43,756 nt of DNA from Tepidimonas sp. UBA997 (GCA_002291945.1 DBAZ01000040.1:1-43756), one strand, 5' to 3'. Shown: positions 1-7,687, counted from the first letter of the stretch. Numbers and translations: made by a program. Notes: generated from the sequence alone by a model not told the origin.

Positions 1-351
1 AAGCCCGTCACCACCAAGGCCCGCAAAGCCATTGCCGGCTTCAAGATCCGTGAGGGTCAGCCCATCGGCTGCATGGTCACGCTGCGTGGTGCCCGCATGT
101 ACGAGTTTCTGGACCGTTTCGTCACCGTGGCGCTGCCCCGTGTGCGCGACTTCCGGGGTATTTCCGGCAAGTCCTTCGACGGCCGTGGCAACTACAACAT
201 CGGTGTCAAAGAACAGATCATCTTCCCGGAAATCGAATACGACAAAGTCGATGCCGTGCGCGGTCTGAACATCAGCATCACGACGACCGCCAAGAACGAC
301 GCCGAGTGCAAGGCGTTGCTGGCCTGTTTCCGTTTCCCGTTCAAGAACTGA
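1..351 (+). CDS. rplE: 50S ribosomal protein L5, C-terminal part (5' end outside window)
   Basis: The reading frame is open from base 1 to the TGA at 349-351 and gives the last 116 residues of L5, a protein of about 179 residues that binds 5S rRNA and contacts the P-site tRNA in the large subunit. Recognisable pieces are the RGARMYEFLDR segment, the FRGISGKSFDGRGNY loop and the C-terminal FRFPFKN. The start lies before the window. Only 8 nt separate it from rpsN, as expected in the spc operon (L14-L24-L5-S14-S8-L6). Identity is secure from sequence and context. Confidence 0.97.
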   Translation, partial: KPVTTKARKAIAGFKIREGQPIGCMVTLRGARMYEFLDRFVTVALPRVRDFRGISGKSFDGRGNYNIGVKEQIIFPEIEYDKVDAVRGLNISITTTAKNDAECKALLACFRFPFKN

Positions 352-359
352 GGTGGTGT

Positions 360-665
360 GTGGCTAAACAAGCTTTGCTCCAGCGTGAACTCAAGCGCGA
401 GAAACTCGCCGCCAAGTTTGCCAACAAGTACAACGCGTTGAAGGCCGTTGCCAAGGACGCCCAGCGCTCCGACGAAGAGCGTGACGCAGCGCGTCTGGCG
501 CTGCAGAAACTGCCCCGCAACGCCAACCCGACCCGCCAGCGCAACCGCTGCGAGATCACGGGCCGTCCCCGTGGCACCTTCAATCAGTTCGGCCTCGGCC
601 GCATGAAGGTGCGTGAAATGGCTTTCGCCGGCGAAATCCCCGGCGTGACCAAGGCCAGTTGGTAA
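360..665 (+). CDS. rpsN: 30S ribosomal protein S14
   Basis: This 101-residue protein has the length of the long, zinc-free (C-minus) S14 form. It carries the conserved NRCEITGRPRGT segment and ends in KASW; the four-cysteine zinc motif of short S14 is absent. S14 sits in the head of the small subunit. I chose the GTG at 360 because it gives the canonical VAKQALLQRELKR start and follows the L5 stop by 8 nt. An in-frame ATG at 306 would lie deep inside rplE and is not credible. The GGTGG just before the start is a weak ribosome binding site. Confidence 0.97.
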   Translation: MAKQALLQRELKREKLAAKFANKYNALKAVAKDAQRSDEERDAARLALQKLPRNANPTRQRNRCEITGRPRGTFNQFGLGRMKVREMAFAGEIPGVTKASW

Positions 666-684
666 GCCGCGAAGGAGTAACGAA

Positions 685-1080
685 ATGAGCATGAGTGATC
701 CTATCGCCGACATGTTGACCCGCATCCGCAACGCGCAGATGGTGGAAAAGGCCGTTGTGGCCATGCCTTCGTCCAAAGTGAAGGCCGCCATTGCGCAGGT
801 GCTGCAAGACGAGGGCTACATCGACGGCTTCCAGGTGAAAACCGAAGCCGGCAAGAGCCAGTTGGAAATCGCCCTGAAGTATTACGCCGGTCGCCCGGTG
901 ATCGAGCGCATCGAGCGCGTCAGCCGCCCTGGCCTGCGCGTGTACAAGGGTTGCAAATCGATCCCCCAGGTCATGAACGGTCTGGGCGTGGCCATCGTCA
1001 CCACCCCCCAAGGCGTGATGACGGACCGCAAAGCGCGCGCTGCCGGCATCGGCGGTGAAGTCCTGTGTTACGTCGCCTGA
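685..1080 (+). CDS. rpsH: 30S ribosomal protein S8
   Basis: The 131-residue product begins MSMSDPIADMLTRIRNAQ and ends GIGGEVLCYVA, both hallmarks of S8, a primary binder of the 16S rRNA central domain. In E. coli S8 is the autogenous repressor of the spc operon, binding the mRNA around the rplE start; that site would lie upstream of this window and cannot be checked. A good Shine-Dalgarno sequence (AAGGAG, 672-677) precedes the ATG. It lies 19 nt after rpsN and 24 nt before rplF. Confidence 0.97.
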   Translation: MSMSDPIADMLTRIRNAQMVEKAVVAMPSSKVKAAIAQVLQDEGYIDGFQVKTEAGKSQLEIALKYYAGRPVIERIERVSRPGLRVYKGCKSIPQVMNGLGVAIVTTPQGVMTDRKARAAGIGGEVLCYVA

Positions 1081-1104
1081 CGCGCGCATCGAGGAGCAAC
1101 TGAA

Positions 1105-1638
1105 ATGTCACGTGTAGGTAAAGCGCCGGTCGCCATTCCCCAAGGGGTTGAAGTGGCGATCCAGCAGGATGTCATCACCGCCAAGGGTGCCTTGGGTTCG
1201 CTGAGCGTGAACCAAAATGCGCTCGTCAAGGTGGACAGTGCCAACGGCAAACTGACGTTTGTCGCCAACGACGAAACCGCTCAAGCCAGTGCCATGCGCG
1301 GCACCCTGCGGCAGTTGGTCAACAACATGATCAAAGGGGTGAGCAAAGGCTTCGAGAAGAAGCTGACCCTCGTCGGTGTGGGCTACAAAGCCGCCGCATC
1401 GGGCAACAAGCTCAACTTGGCGGTGGGTTATTCGCACCCGGTGGACTTCGTCATGCCGCAAGGCATCACGGTCGCTACGCCGACCCCGACCGAGATCATC
1501 GTCAAGGGGGCGGATCGCCAGAGCGTCGGTCAGCTCGCCGCTGAAATCCGCGCCGTGCGCCCACCCGAGCCCTACAAGGGCAAGGGCATCCGCTATGCGG
1601 ATGAGAAGGTCACCATCAAAGAGACCAAGAAGAAATAA
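1105..1638 (+). CDS. rplF: 50S ribosomal protein L6
   Basis: The product is 177 residues, the usual L6 length, with the starting SRVGKAPV motif, two repeated L6 domains, and the conserved C-terminal RPPEPYKGKGIRY segment that contacts 23S rRNA near the factor-binding centre. The start follows a GAGGAGC ribosome binding site. It lies between S8 and L18 as in the standard spc operon order, with 11 nt to rplR. Confidence 0.97.
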   Translation: MSRVGKAPVAIPQGVEVAIQQDVITAKGALGSLSVNQNALVKVDSANGKLTFVANDETAQASAMRGTLRQLVNNMIKGVSKGFEKKLTLVGVGYKAAASGNKLNLAVGYSHPVDFVMPQGITVATPTPTEIIVKGADRQSVGQLAAEIRAVRPPEPYKGKGIRYADEKVTIKETKKK

Positions 1639-1649
1639 GGACTGCGAAC

Positions 1650-2015
1650 ATGTTGACGAAAAAAGAACAGCGTTTGCGTCGTGCCCGCCAGACCCGCATA
1701 CGCATTGCCCAGCAAGGTGCCCTGCGCCTGAGCGTGAACCGCACCAATCTGCACATCTACGCCAACGTCATTTCCAGCGACGGCGCCAAGGTTCTGGTCT
1801 CGGCTTCCACAGTCGAGGCCGAAGTGCGCACCCAGTTGGGCGCGACGGGCCAAGGTGGCAATGCCGCCGCCGCCGCCATCGTGGGCAAGCGCATTGCCGA
1901 AAAGGCCAAGGCAGCAGGCATCGAGAAGGTCGCCTTTGACCGTTCCGGCTATGCCTACCACGGTCGAGTCAAAGCCCTTGCAGAAGCCGCGCGCGAAGCC
2001 GGTCTGCAATTCTGA
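1650..2015 (+). CDS. rplR: 50S ribosomal protein L18
   Basis: The 121-residue protein is typical of L18, which helps bring 5S rRNA into the large subunit. Motifs include the basic N-terminus (KKEQRLRRARQTR), RLSVNRTNLHIYA, and the C-terminal DRSGYAYHGRVKALAEAAREAGLQF block. AAGGA lies upstream of the ATG. The gene is 14 nt before rpsE in the spc order. Confidence 0.97.
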   Translation: MLTKKEQRLRRARQTRIRIAQQGALRLSVNRTNLHIYANVISSDGAKVLVSASTVEAEVRTQLGATGQGGNAAAAAIVGKRIAEKAKAAGIEKVAFDRSGYAYHGRVKALAEAAREAGLQF

Positions 2016-2029
2016 TTGGGGAAACGCAA

Positions 2030-2548
2030 ATGGCAAAGATGCAAGCCAATGTGAAGAGCGAAGGCAACGACGACGGCCTGCGCGAGAAGATGATTGCGGT
2101 CAACCGCGTGACCAAAGTGGTCAAGGGTGGTCGCATCATGGGCTTCGCCGCCCTGACGGTGGTCGGTGATGGCGATGGCCGCGTCGGCATGGGTAAGGGC
2201 AAGGCGCGTGAAGTGCCGGTGGCGGTGCAAAAGGCGATGGACGAAGCGCGTCGCAACATGTTCAAGGTATCGCTCAGAAGCGGTTCCCTGCAGCACGCCG
2301 TACATGGCAGCCATGGTGCATCGAACGTGATGATGCTGCCAGCCGTCAAAGGCACCGGCATCATTGCGGGCGGCCCGATGCGCGCCGTCTTCGAGGTGGT
2401 GGGCGTGACCGACGTGGTGGCCAAGAGCCACGGGTCGAGCAACCCGTACAACCTGGTGCGTGCCACGCTGGACGCCCTGAAAAATTCGACAACACCTTCC
2501 GAAGTGGCTGCCAAACGTGGCAAGTCGGTGGAAGACATTCTGGGTTGA
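2030..2548 (+). CDS. rpsE: 30S ribosomal protein S5
   Basis: This 172-residue S5 contains the N-terminal double-stranded-RNA-binding-like domain with VVKGGRIMGF and the glycine-rich GDGDGRVGMGKGKAREVP loop, then the S5 C-terminal domain (GSSNPYN, SVEDILG). S5 is needed for decoding fidelity and for the helicase activity of the entry channel. GGGGAAA before the ATG serves as the ribosome binding site. Its stop at 2546-2548 lies 11 nt before the chosen rpmD start. Confidence 0.97.
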   Translation: MAKMQANVKSEGNDDGLREKMIAVNRVTKVVKGGRIMGFAALTVVGDGDGRVGMGKGKAREVPVAVQKAMDEARRNMFKVSLRSGSLQHAVHGSHGASNVMMLPAVKGTGIIAGGPMRAVFEVVGVTDVVAKSHGSSNPYNLVRATLDALKNSTTPSEVAAKRGKSVEDILG

Positions 2549-2559
2549 TGGGAGCGATC

Positions 2560-2742
2560 ATGACGACTGCCAACACCGTAAAAGTGAAGCTGGTCCGCAG
2601 CCCGATCGGCTGCAAGGTGGATCACCGTGCGACGGTACGCGGGCTCGGTCTGCGTAAACTCAACAGCGTTAGCGTGCTGCAGGATACCCCTGCCGTTCGT
2701 GGCATGATCAACAAGATCAGTTATCTGGTCCAAGTGATCTGA
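2560..2742 (+). CDS. rpmD: 50S ribosomal protein L30
   Basis: I start the gene at the ATG at 2560, giving the 60-residue protein MTTANTVKVKLVRSPIGC... expected for L30. A slightly longer in-frame version from about 2545 would overlap the rpsE stop and add five residues not seen in the family. GGGAGCG at 2550-2556 is the ribosome binding site. Motifs are VKLVRSPIGCK, the TVRGLGLRKLNS turn and the MINKISYLV C-terminus. L30 is a small peripheral large-subunit protein. Confidence 0.95.
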   Translation: MTTANTVKVKLVRSPIGCKVDHRATVRGLGLRKLNSVSVLQDTPAVRGMINKISYLVQVI

Positions 2743-2755
2743 ACGGAGTCTCAAG

Positions 2756-3187
2756 ATGGAACTCAATACCCTCAAGCCAGCCGCTGGAGCCAAACACGCC
2801 AAGCGTCGCGTGGGTCGCGGCATAGGCTCTGGCCTCGGTAAAACCGCAGGTCGTGGCCACAAGGGCCAGAAGTCGCGTGCCGGTGGCTACCACAAAGTCG
2901 GCTTCGAAGGCGGTCAGATGCCTTTGCAGCGCCGTCTGCCCAAGCGCGGCTTCAAATCCCAAAGCCTGAAGTTCAATGCCGAGGTCACACTGGCCGATCT
3001 GCAAGCCCTGGGTGCCGCCGAAGTCGATCTGCTGCTGCTCAAGCAGGCCGGTCTGGTGTCGGAGCTGGCCAAGAACGTCAAGGTCATCAAGACGGGTGAG
3101 CTCTCGGTGGCGGTCAAATTGAACCAGATCGGGGCCACGGCGGCGGCCAAGGCTGCGATTGAAGCCGCTGGCGGCTCGCTGTCCTGA
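2756..3187 (+). CDS. rplO: 50S ribosomal protein L15
   Basis: The 143-residue L15 begins MELNTLKPAAGAKHAKRRVGRGIGSG and has the glycine- and lysine-rich GHKGQKSRAGG extension that threads into 23S rRNA, followed by the globular C-terminal half ending in AAGGSLS. L15 is a late assembly protein. ACGGAGT upstream of the ATG is the ribosome binding site. The gene is directly before secY, the order conserved across bacteria. Confidence 0.97.
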   Translation: MELNTLKPAAGAKHAKRRVGRGIGSGLGKTAGRGHKGQKSRAGGYHKVGFEGGQMPLQRRLPKRGFKSQSLKFNAEVTLADLQALGAAEVDLLLLKQAGLVSELAKNVKVIKTGELSVAVKLNQIGATAAAKAAIEAAGGSLS

Positions 3188-3211
3188 ATCGCTTGATCAA
3201 CGGATACGCTC

Positions 3212-4531
3212 GTGGCAACCAACGCAGCTACACTCGCCAAGACTGGTAAATTCGGCGACTTGCGTCGTCGGCTGGTCTTTCTGCTGCTGGCACTGGTGGT
3301 GTACCGGATCGGTGCGCACATCCCGGTTCCTGGCATCGATCCTGACCAGCTCAGCCAGATGTTCCGTGGTCAGCAGGGCAACATATTGAACCTCTTCAAT
3401 ATGTTCTCTGGTGGCTCGCTGGAGCGTTTTGCCGTCTTTGCCCTGGGCATCATGCCCTATATCTCGGCCGCCATCATCGTGCAGCTCATGACCTATGTGG
3501 TTCCCACGTTGATGCAGTTGCGCAAGGAAGGCGAGGCGGGTCGGCGCAAAATCACCCAGTACACCCGTTACGGAACACTCGGATTGGCGCTGTTCCAGTC
3601 GCTTGGCATTGCGTTGGCGCTGGAAGCCATGCCCGGTTTGGTGATTGATCCCGGTTTCACTTTCCGTTTCACGGCGGTGGTGAGCCTGGTGGCTGGCACC
3701 ATGTTCCTGATGTGGCTGGGCGAGCAGATCACCGAACGCGGCATAGGCAACGGGATTTCCTTGCTGATTTTTGCCGGCATCGTGGCCGGTTTGCCGAGTG
3801 CCATGGGCGGGCTGATGGAGTTGGTGCGCACGGGTGCGATGAGCATTCTTGCCGCGATCTTCATTGTGCTGCTCGTGATCCTGGTGACGTACTTCGTGGT
3901 GTTCGTGGAACGCGGTCAACGCAAGATCCTAGTGAATTACGCCCGCCGTCAGGTGGGCAACAAGGTCTATGGGGGTCAGTCGTCACACTTGCCGCTGAAG
4001 CTCAACATGGCTGGCGTGATTCCGCCGATCTTTGCTTCATCGATCATCTTGTTGCCGGCCACCTTGGTCAGTTGGGTCAGCACGGGAGACGGTACGCGCT
4101 GGCTGCGTGATATGGCTGCGGCGTTGTCGCCCGGTCAACCGATCTACGTGGCTTTTTATGCGGCGGCCATCATCTTCTTCTGCTTTTTTTACACGGCATT
4201 GGTGTTCAACAGCCGTGAAACGGCAGATAACCTCAAGAAGAGCGGCGCATTCATTCCAGGTATTCGTCCCGGGGATCAGACGGCTCGCCACATCGACAAG
4301 ATTTTGTTGCGTTTGACGCTGGTGGGTGCGATCTACATCACGGCTGTCTGTCTGCTGCCCGAGTTCCTGATCTTGCGCTACAACGTGCCGTTCTACTTCG
4401 GTGGGACGTCCTTGCTGATCATCGTCATCGTCACGATGGACTTCTGGACCCAGGTGCAGAACTACGTGATGTCACAGCAGTACGACTCGCTCTTGAAGAA
4501 AGCCAATTTCAAGGCGTCTCCCGGTGTGTGA
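3212..4531 (+). CDS. secY: Preprotein translocase subunit SecY
   Basis: SecY is the pore-forming subunit of the SecYEG channel in the inner membrane. The 439-residue product has the usual ten hydrophobic segments, the early signature HIPVPGIDPD, the RRKITQYTRYGT loop, the ERGIGNGISLLIFAGIVAGLP segment and the C-terminal GTSLLIIVIVTMD. The GTG at 3212 gives the family-typical start MATNAATLAKTGKFGDL; only a weak GGA ribosome binding site is visible. It lies 24 nt after rplO and 3 nt before infA, so the two are probably translationally coupled. The other Sec accessory genes in this window (yajC, secD, secF) are 12 kb further on. Confidence 0.98.
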   Translation: MATNAATLAKTGKFGDLRRRLVFLLLALVVYRIGAHIPVPGIDPDQLSQMFRGQQGNILNLFNMFSGGSLERFAVFALGIMPYISAAIIVQLMTYVVPTLMQLRKEGEAGRRKITQYTRYGTLGLALFQSLGIALALEAMPGLVIDPGFTFRFTAVVSLVAGTMFLMWLGEQITERGIGNGISLLIFAGIVAGLPSAMGGLMELVRTGAMSILAAIFIVLLVILVTYFVVFVERGQRKILVNYARRQVGNKVYGGQSSHLPLKLNMAGVIPPIFASSIILLPATLVSWVSTGDGTRWLRDMAAALSPGQPIYVAFYAAAIIFFCFFYTALVFNSRETADNLKKSGAFIPGIRPGDQTARHIDKILLRLTLVGAIYITAVCLLPEFLILRYNVPFYFGGTSLLIIVIVTMDFWTQVQNYVMSQQYDSLLKKANFKASPGV

Positions 4532-4534
4532 GTC

Positions 4535-4753
4535 ATGGCCAAGGATGATGTCATCGAGATGCAGGGCGAGGTCATCGAGAACCTGCCCAACGCTACGTTT
4601 CGCGTCAGACTGGAAAATGGACATGTGGTGCTGGGGCACATTTCCGGCAAGATGCGGATGCATTACATCCGCATCCTCCCGGGTGACAAGGTCAAGGTGG
4701 AGCTCACGCCGTACGACCTCACCCGGGCCCGGATCGTGTTTCGCAGCAAGTAA
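4535..4753 (+). CDS. infA: Translation initiation factor IF-1
   Basis: The 72-residue protein is a complete S1-like OB-fold IF-1: MAKDDVIEMQGEVIENLPNA, FRVRLENGHVVLGHISGKMR, and the C-terminal DLTRARIVFRSK. IF-1 binds the ribosomal A site and assists IF-2 and IF-3 in initiation. Position between secY and rpmJ is typical of Burkholderiales. It follows secY by 3 nt, so its translation may depend on secY termination. A T-run after the stop (4755-4760) has no hairpin and is not a terminator. Confidence 0.98.
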   Translation: MAKDDVIEMQGEVIENLPNATFRVRLENGHVVLGHISGKMRMHYIRILPGDKVKVELTPYDLTRARIVFRSK

Positions 4754-4783
4754 GTTTTTTGAGAATTTGTTCAGGAGTAAGAC

Positions 4784-4897
4784 ATGAGAGTTTCGGCTTC
4801 GGTCAAGAAAATGTGCCGCAACTGTAAGATCGTTCGTCGCCACGGTGTCGTGCGTGTGATCTGCACCGACCCGCGACACAAGCAGCGTCAAGGCTGA
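4784..4897 (+). CDS. rpmJ: 50S ribosomal protein L36
   Basis: This short gene encodes 37 residues, MRVSASVKKMCRNCKIVRR..., and is the zinc-binding form of L36, with ligands Cys11, Cys14, Cys27 and His32. A ribosome binding site (AGGAG, 4772-4776) precedes the ATG. L36 stabilises 23S rRNA near the peptidyl transferase region. It sits between infA (30 nt) and rpsM (18 nt), marking the junction of the spc and alpha gene sets. Because the zinc ligands are intact, a zinc-independent paralogue might exist elsewhere in the genome. Confidence 0.97.
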   Translation: MRVSASVKKMCRNCKIVRRHGVVRVICTDPRHKQRQG

Positions 4898-4915
4898 CAC
4901 GTTTAGAGGACCACC

Positions 4916-5281
4916 ATGGCACGTATTGCAGGTATCAACATTCCCCCGCACAAGCATGCGGAAATCGGCCTGACGGCTATTTTCGGCATTGGTCGCACGC
5001 GCGCTCGCCAAATCTGCGAAGCCTGTGGCATCGACTATGCCAAAAAGATCAAGGATCTGACCGACGTCGAACTCGAAAAGGTTCGTGACCAAGTCAACAC
5101 CTTCACGGTCGAAGGCGATCTGCGGCGCGAAACCACGATGAACATCAAGCGCCTGATGGATATTGGCTGCTACCGTGGTTTTCGTCATCGCCGCGGCTTG
5201 CCGGTTCGGGGTCAGCGCACCAAAACCAATGCACGCACTCGCAAGGGCCCGCGCAAAGCCGCTCAGTCGCTGAAGAAGTAA
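4916..5281 (+). CDS. rpsM: 30S ribosomal protein S13
   Basis: The 121-residue S13 starts MARIAGINIPPHKHAEIGLT and has the helix-hairpin-helix segment FGIGRTRARQICEACGI and the basic tail RGLPVRGQRTKTNARTRKGP that contacts the P-site tRNA in the head of the small subunit. It is the first gene of the alpha set. A GAGGACC ribosome binding site precedes the ATG. I see no separate promoter in the 18-nt gap after rpmJ, so it is probably co-transcribed from the spc operon. Confidence 0.97.
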   Translation: MARIAGINIPPHKHAEIGLTAIFGIGRTRARQICEACGIDYAKKIKDLTDVELEKVRDQVNTFTVEGDLRRETTMNIKRLMDIGCYRGFRHRRGLPVRGQRTKTNARTRKGPRKAAQSLKK

Positions 5282-5298
5282 TCGGGTAAAGGACAGTC

Positions 5299-5700
5299 AT
5301 GGCCAAGCAACAATCCAACGCTGCAGCACGGGTACGCAAAAAAGTCCGCAAGAACATTGCCGACGGTATTGCCCACGTGCACGCATCGTTCAACAACACC
5401 ATCATCACCATCACCGACCGCCAAGGCAATTCGCTGGCCTGGGCGTCCTCGGGTGGCCAAGGTTTCAAAGGCTCGCGCAAATCCACGCCCTTCGCTGCCC
5501 AAGTGGCTTCCGAAGTGGCAGGCCGCGCCGCCATGGAGCAGGGCATCAAGAACCTGGATGTCGAGATCAAGGGCCCTGGTCCTGGCCGCGAGTCGTCGGT
5601 TCGTGCGCTGGGTGCCCTGGGTATTCGCATCACCTCGATTGCCGACGTGACGCCGGTGCCCCACAACGGCTGCCGCCCGCAAAAGCGTCGCCGCATCTGA
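5299..5700 (+). CDS. rpsK: 30S ribosomal protein S11
   Basis: The 133-residue S11 has the family motifs HVHASFNNTIITITDRQGN, SSGGQGFKGSRKSTPFAAQ, VEIKGPGPGRES and the C-terminal TPVPHNGCRPQKRRR. S11 lines the platform near the mRNA exit. AAAGGAC provides the ribosome binding site. Unlike the tight spacing elsewhere in the operon, 196 nt separate its stop from rpsD. That gap holds a promoter and hairpins, described separately. Confidence 0.97.
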   Translation: MAKQQSNAAARVRKKVRKNIADGIAHVHASFNNTIITITDRQGNSLAWASSGGQGFKGSRKSTPFAAQVASEVAGRAAMEQGIKNLDVEIKGPGPGRESSVRALGALGIRITSIADVTPVPHNGCRPQKRRRI

Positions 5701-5742
5701 TCGGCCTGATGCCGTCTGAAGCCGGTCTGATGCGCTTGCCTC

Positions 5743-5772
5743 TTGACAGCGCTTGCTCAATAGGGGTACACT
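5743..5772 (+). promoter_or_regulatory. Predicted sigma-70 promoter inside the alpha operon, before rpsD
   Basis: A perfect -35 hexamer TTGACA (5743-5748) is followed after 18 nt by TACACT (5767-5772), a good -10 match. Transcription would start near 5779, leaving a leader of about 118 nt before the rpsD GTG. It would let rpsD, rpoA and rplQ be transcribed apart from the upstream ribosomal genes. This is a sequence prediction; no start site has been mapped here. Confidence 0.7.
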
Positions 5773-5783
5773 AAAAAGCTTTC

Positions 5784-5872
5784 GCCACCGTAGCTTGCTG
5801 CGGTGGCATTGTCGTTAAGCCCACTGCTGACATGGATCAAGCGTGTCAGCTCCCGCCGGAGTCTGCTGGCGG
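5784..5872 (+). promoter_or_regulatory. Structured rpsD mRNA leader: three consecutive hairpins
   Basis: Three inverted repeats follow one another: GCCACCG (5784-5790) with CGGTGGC (5801-5807); GCTGACA (5826-5832) with TGTCAGC (5844-5850); and CCGCC (5853-5857) with GGCGG (5868-5872). The ribosome binding site AAAGGAAG begins about 12 nt later. None is followed by a U-run, so they are not terminators. S4 represses its own mRNA in E. coli and Bacillus through different leader structures, so an S4-binding element is a reasonable hypothesis here, not a demonstrated one. Confidence 0.5.
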
Positions 5873-5896
5873 CAGTTCAATTCAAAGGAAGTCCAC

Positions 5897-6520
5897 GTGG
5901 CACGTTACCTCGGCCCCAAGGCCAAACTCTCACGCCGTGAAGGCACCGATCTGTTGCTCAAGAGTGCGCGCCGCTCGATCAGCGACAAAGCCAAATTCGA
6001 TTCCAAGCCCGGCCAGCATGGCCGCACGTCTGGCCAGCGCACTTCGGACTTCGGTCTGCAATTGCGTGAAAAGCAGAAAGTCAAGCGCATGTACGGGGTG
6101 CTGGAGCGTCAGTTCCGCCGCTATTTTGCCGAAGCCGACCGGCGTCGTGGCAATACCGGTGGCAACTTGCTGAGCCTGCTGGAGTCGCGCCTCGACAACG
6201 TGGTGTTCCGCATGGGCTTTGCCTCGACTCGCGCCGAAGCCCGTCAGTTGGTGTCGCACAAGGGTGTGCTGGTGAACGGCCAGAGCGTGAACATCCCTTC
6301 GTTTTCGGTCAAAGGCGGTGACGTGGTGGCCGTGCGCGAAAAATCGCGCAACCAGAATCGCGTCAAAGAAGCGCTGGAACTGGCCAAGCAGATTGGTTTC
6401 CCGGCCTGGGTAGAAGTCGCCGCCGACAAGGCCGAAGGCACGTTCAAGAAAGTGCCGGATCGTGACGAATTCGGCGCCGACATCAACGAGTCCCTGATCG
6501 TTGAATTGTATTCACGTTGA
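5897..6520 (+). CDS. rpsD: 30S ribosomal protein S4
   Basis: The start is the GTG at 5897, which follows AAAGGAAG and gives VARYLGPKAKLSRREGTDL, 207 residues, the normal S4 size. An in-frame ATG at 5843 would add 18 residues unlike any S4 start. The protein has the S4 N-terminal region (KPGQHGRTSGQRTSDFG), the S4 RNA-binding domain (SRLDNVVFRMGFASTRAEARQLVSHKGVLVNGQ) and the C-terminal ESLIVELYSR. S4 nucleates small-subunit assembly and is a translational repressor of alpha-operon mRNAs in enterobacteria. It has its own predicted promoter and leader, which fits a regulated gene. Confidence 0.97.
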   Translation: MARYLGPKAKLSRREGTDLLLKSARRSISDKAKFDSKPGQHGRTSGQRTSDFGLQLREKQKVKRMYGVLERQFRRYFAEADRRRGNTGGNLLSLLESRLDNVVFRMGFASTRAEARQLVSHKGVLVNGQSVNIPSFSVKGGDVVAVREKSRNQNRVKEALELAKQIGFPAWVEVAADKAEGTFKKVPDRDEFGADINESLIVELYSR

Positions 6521-6540
6521 TCTTGAATCCATCATTAGAG

Positions 6541-6569
6541 CCCGGATTCTGCCTCGTGCAGGGTCTGGG
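6541..6569 (+). terminator. Terminator- or attenuator-like hairpin between rpsD and rpoA
   Basis: The arms CCCGGATTCTGC (6541-6552) and GCAGGGTCTGGG (6558-6569) pair over 12 positions, including three G-U wobbles, around a CTCGT loop. ATTTTG follows at once. The geometry is that of a weak intrinsic terminator with a short U-tract. Because rpoA and rplQ lie just downstream and I see no other strong promoter for them, partial termination or an RNA-processing site is more likely than a full stop. Confidence 0.5.
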
Positions 6570-6628
6570 ATTTTGTGCTCCATCGGCCTTATCGGTGTAA
6601 CGAGCCGAGGGTATTGAAGGAAGTCCGC

Positions 6629-7615
6629 ATGCTGAACAACCTGCTCAAACCAAAAAACATCATCGTCGAGAGTGTCTCGGCCCATCGTGCCGAAGTCACC
6701 CTTGAGCCTTTCGAGCGAGGCTATGGCCACACGCTGGGCAACGCCTTGCGCCGTGTGTTGCTGTCGTCCATGGTCGGGCACGCCCCCACGGAAGTGACGA
6801 TTGCCGGTGTGGTGCACGAGTACTCGTCCATCGATGGCGTGCAGGAAGATGTGGTCAGCATCCTGCTAAACCTCAAAGGGGTGGTGTTCAAACTGCACAA
6901 CCGCGATGAAGTGACGCTGAGCCTGCGCAAGGACGGCGAGGGTGTCGTGACTGCTGCTGATATCCAGACGCCGCACGATGTCGAAATCCTCAACCCAGAG
7001 CACCTGATTGCCACCTTGTCGGCGGGTGCCAAACTCGACATGCAGGTCAAGGTGGAAAAAGGGCGCGGCTATGTGCCGGGCAACTTGCGCCGCGGCGATG
7101 AGGCAACGCGATCCATAGGCCGCATTGTGCTCGATGCCTCCTTTTCGCCCATCAAGCGCGTCAGCTACGCGGTCGAAAACGCCCGCGTGGAGCAGCGTAC
7201 CGATCTGGACAAGCTGGTGCTGGACATTGAAACCAATGGTGCGGTGGGGCCAGAAGAGGCTGTGCGCGCCGCGGCCAAGATTCTGGTCGAGCAACTGGCT
7301 GTGTTTGTCAATATCGAAGTCGAAGGCTCTTTCGGCTCGGTCACGGCACCCACACGCGGCGCACAGCCTTTCGACCCGATTCTGTTGCGCCCGGTTGATG
7401 AACTGGAGTTGACGGTGCGCTCGGCCAATTGCCTCAAGGCCGAAAACATCTACTACATTGGTGACCTCATTCAGCGCACCGAAAACGAGCTCCTCAAGAC
7501 CCCGAATCTGGGTCGCAAGTCGCTCAACGAAATCAAGGAAGTGCTGGCTTCGCGCGGCTTGACGCTGGGCATGAAGCTGGAGAACTGGCCACCCGCTGGC
7601 CTGGAAAAACACTGA
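6629..7615 (+). CDS. rpoA: DNA-directed RNA polymerase subunit alpha
   Basis: Starting at the ATG at 6629 after GAAGGAAG, the product is 328 residues, one less than E. coli RpoA. The N-terminal dimerisation domain (about 1-235) has the signature FERGYGHTLGNALRRVLLSS. A linker leads to the C-terminal domain (about 250-328) with RSANCLKAENIYYIGDLIQ and NLGRKSLNEIKEVL, the surface that contacts UP elements and activators. An earlier in-frame ATG at 6575 adds 18 residues that lie in the hairpin-rich spacer and is rejected. It is followed by rplQ after 72 nt. Confidence 0.98.
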   Translation: MLNNLLKPKNIIVESVSAHRAEVTLEPFERGYGHTLGNALRRVLLSSMVGHAPTEVTIAGVVHEYSSIDGVQEDVVSILLNLKGVVFKLHNRDEVTLSLRKDGEGVVTAADIQTPHDVEILNPEHLIATLSAGAKLDMQVKVEKGRGYVPGNLRRGDEATRSIGRIVLDASFSPIKRVSYAVENARVEQRTDLDKLVLDIETNGAVGPEEAVRAAAKILVEQLAVFVNIEVEGSFGSVTAPTRGAQPFDPILLRPVDELELTVRSANCLKAENIYYIGDLIQRTENELLKTPNLGRKSLNEIKEVLASRGLTLGMKLENWPPAGLEKH

Positions 7616-7687
7616 TCGCTCTTTTTTTGCCCATGACCCCCCGCAGTACCTGACACGGCTGCAGGTGAAACCAGAAAGGATACTCCC

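Noticed and set aside
7587..7628. Inverted repeat GGCCA/TGGCC at the end of rpoA followed by a run of seven Ts
   Set aside because: The T-run (7622-7628) begins 20 nt after the stem, too far for an intrinsic terminator, and rplQ continues downstream.
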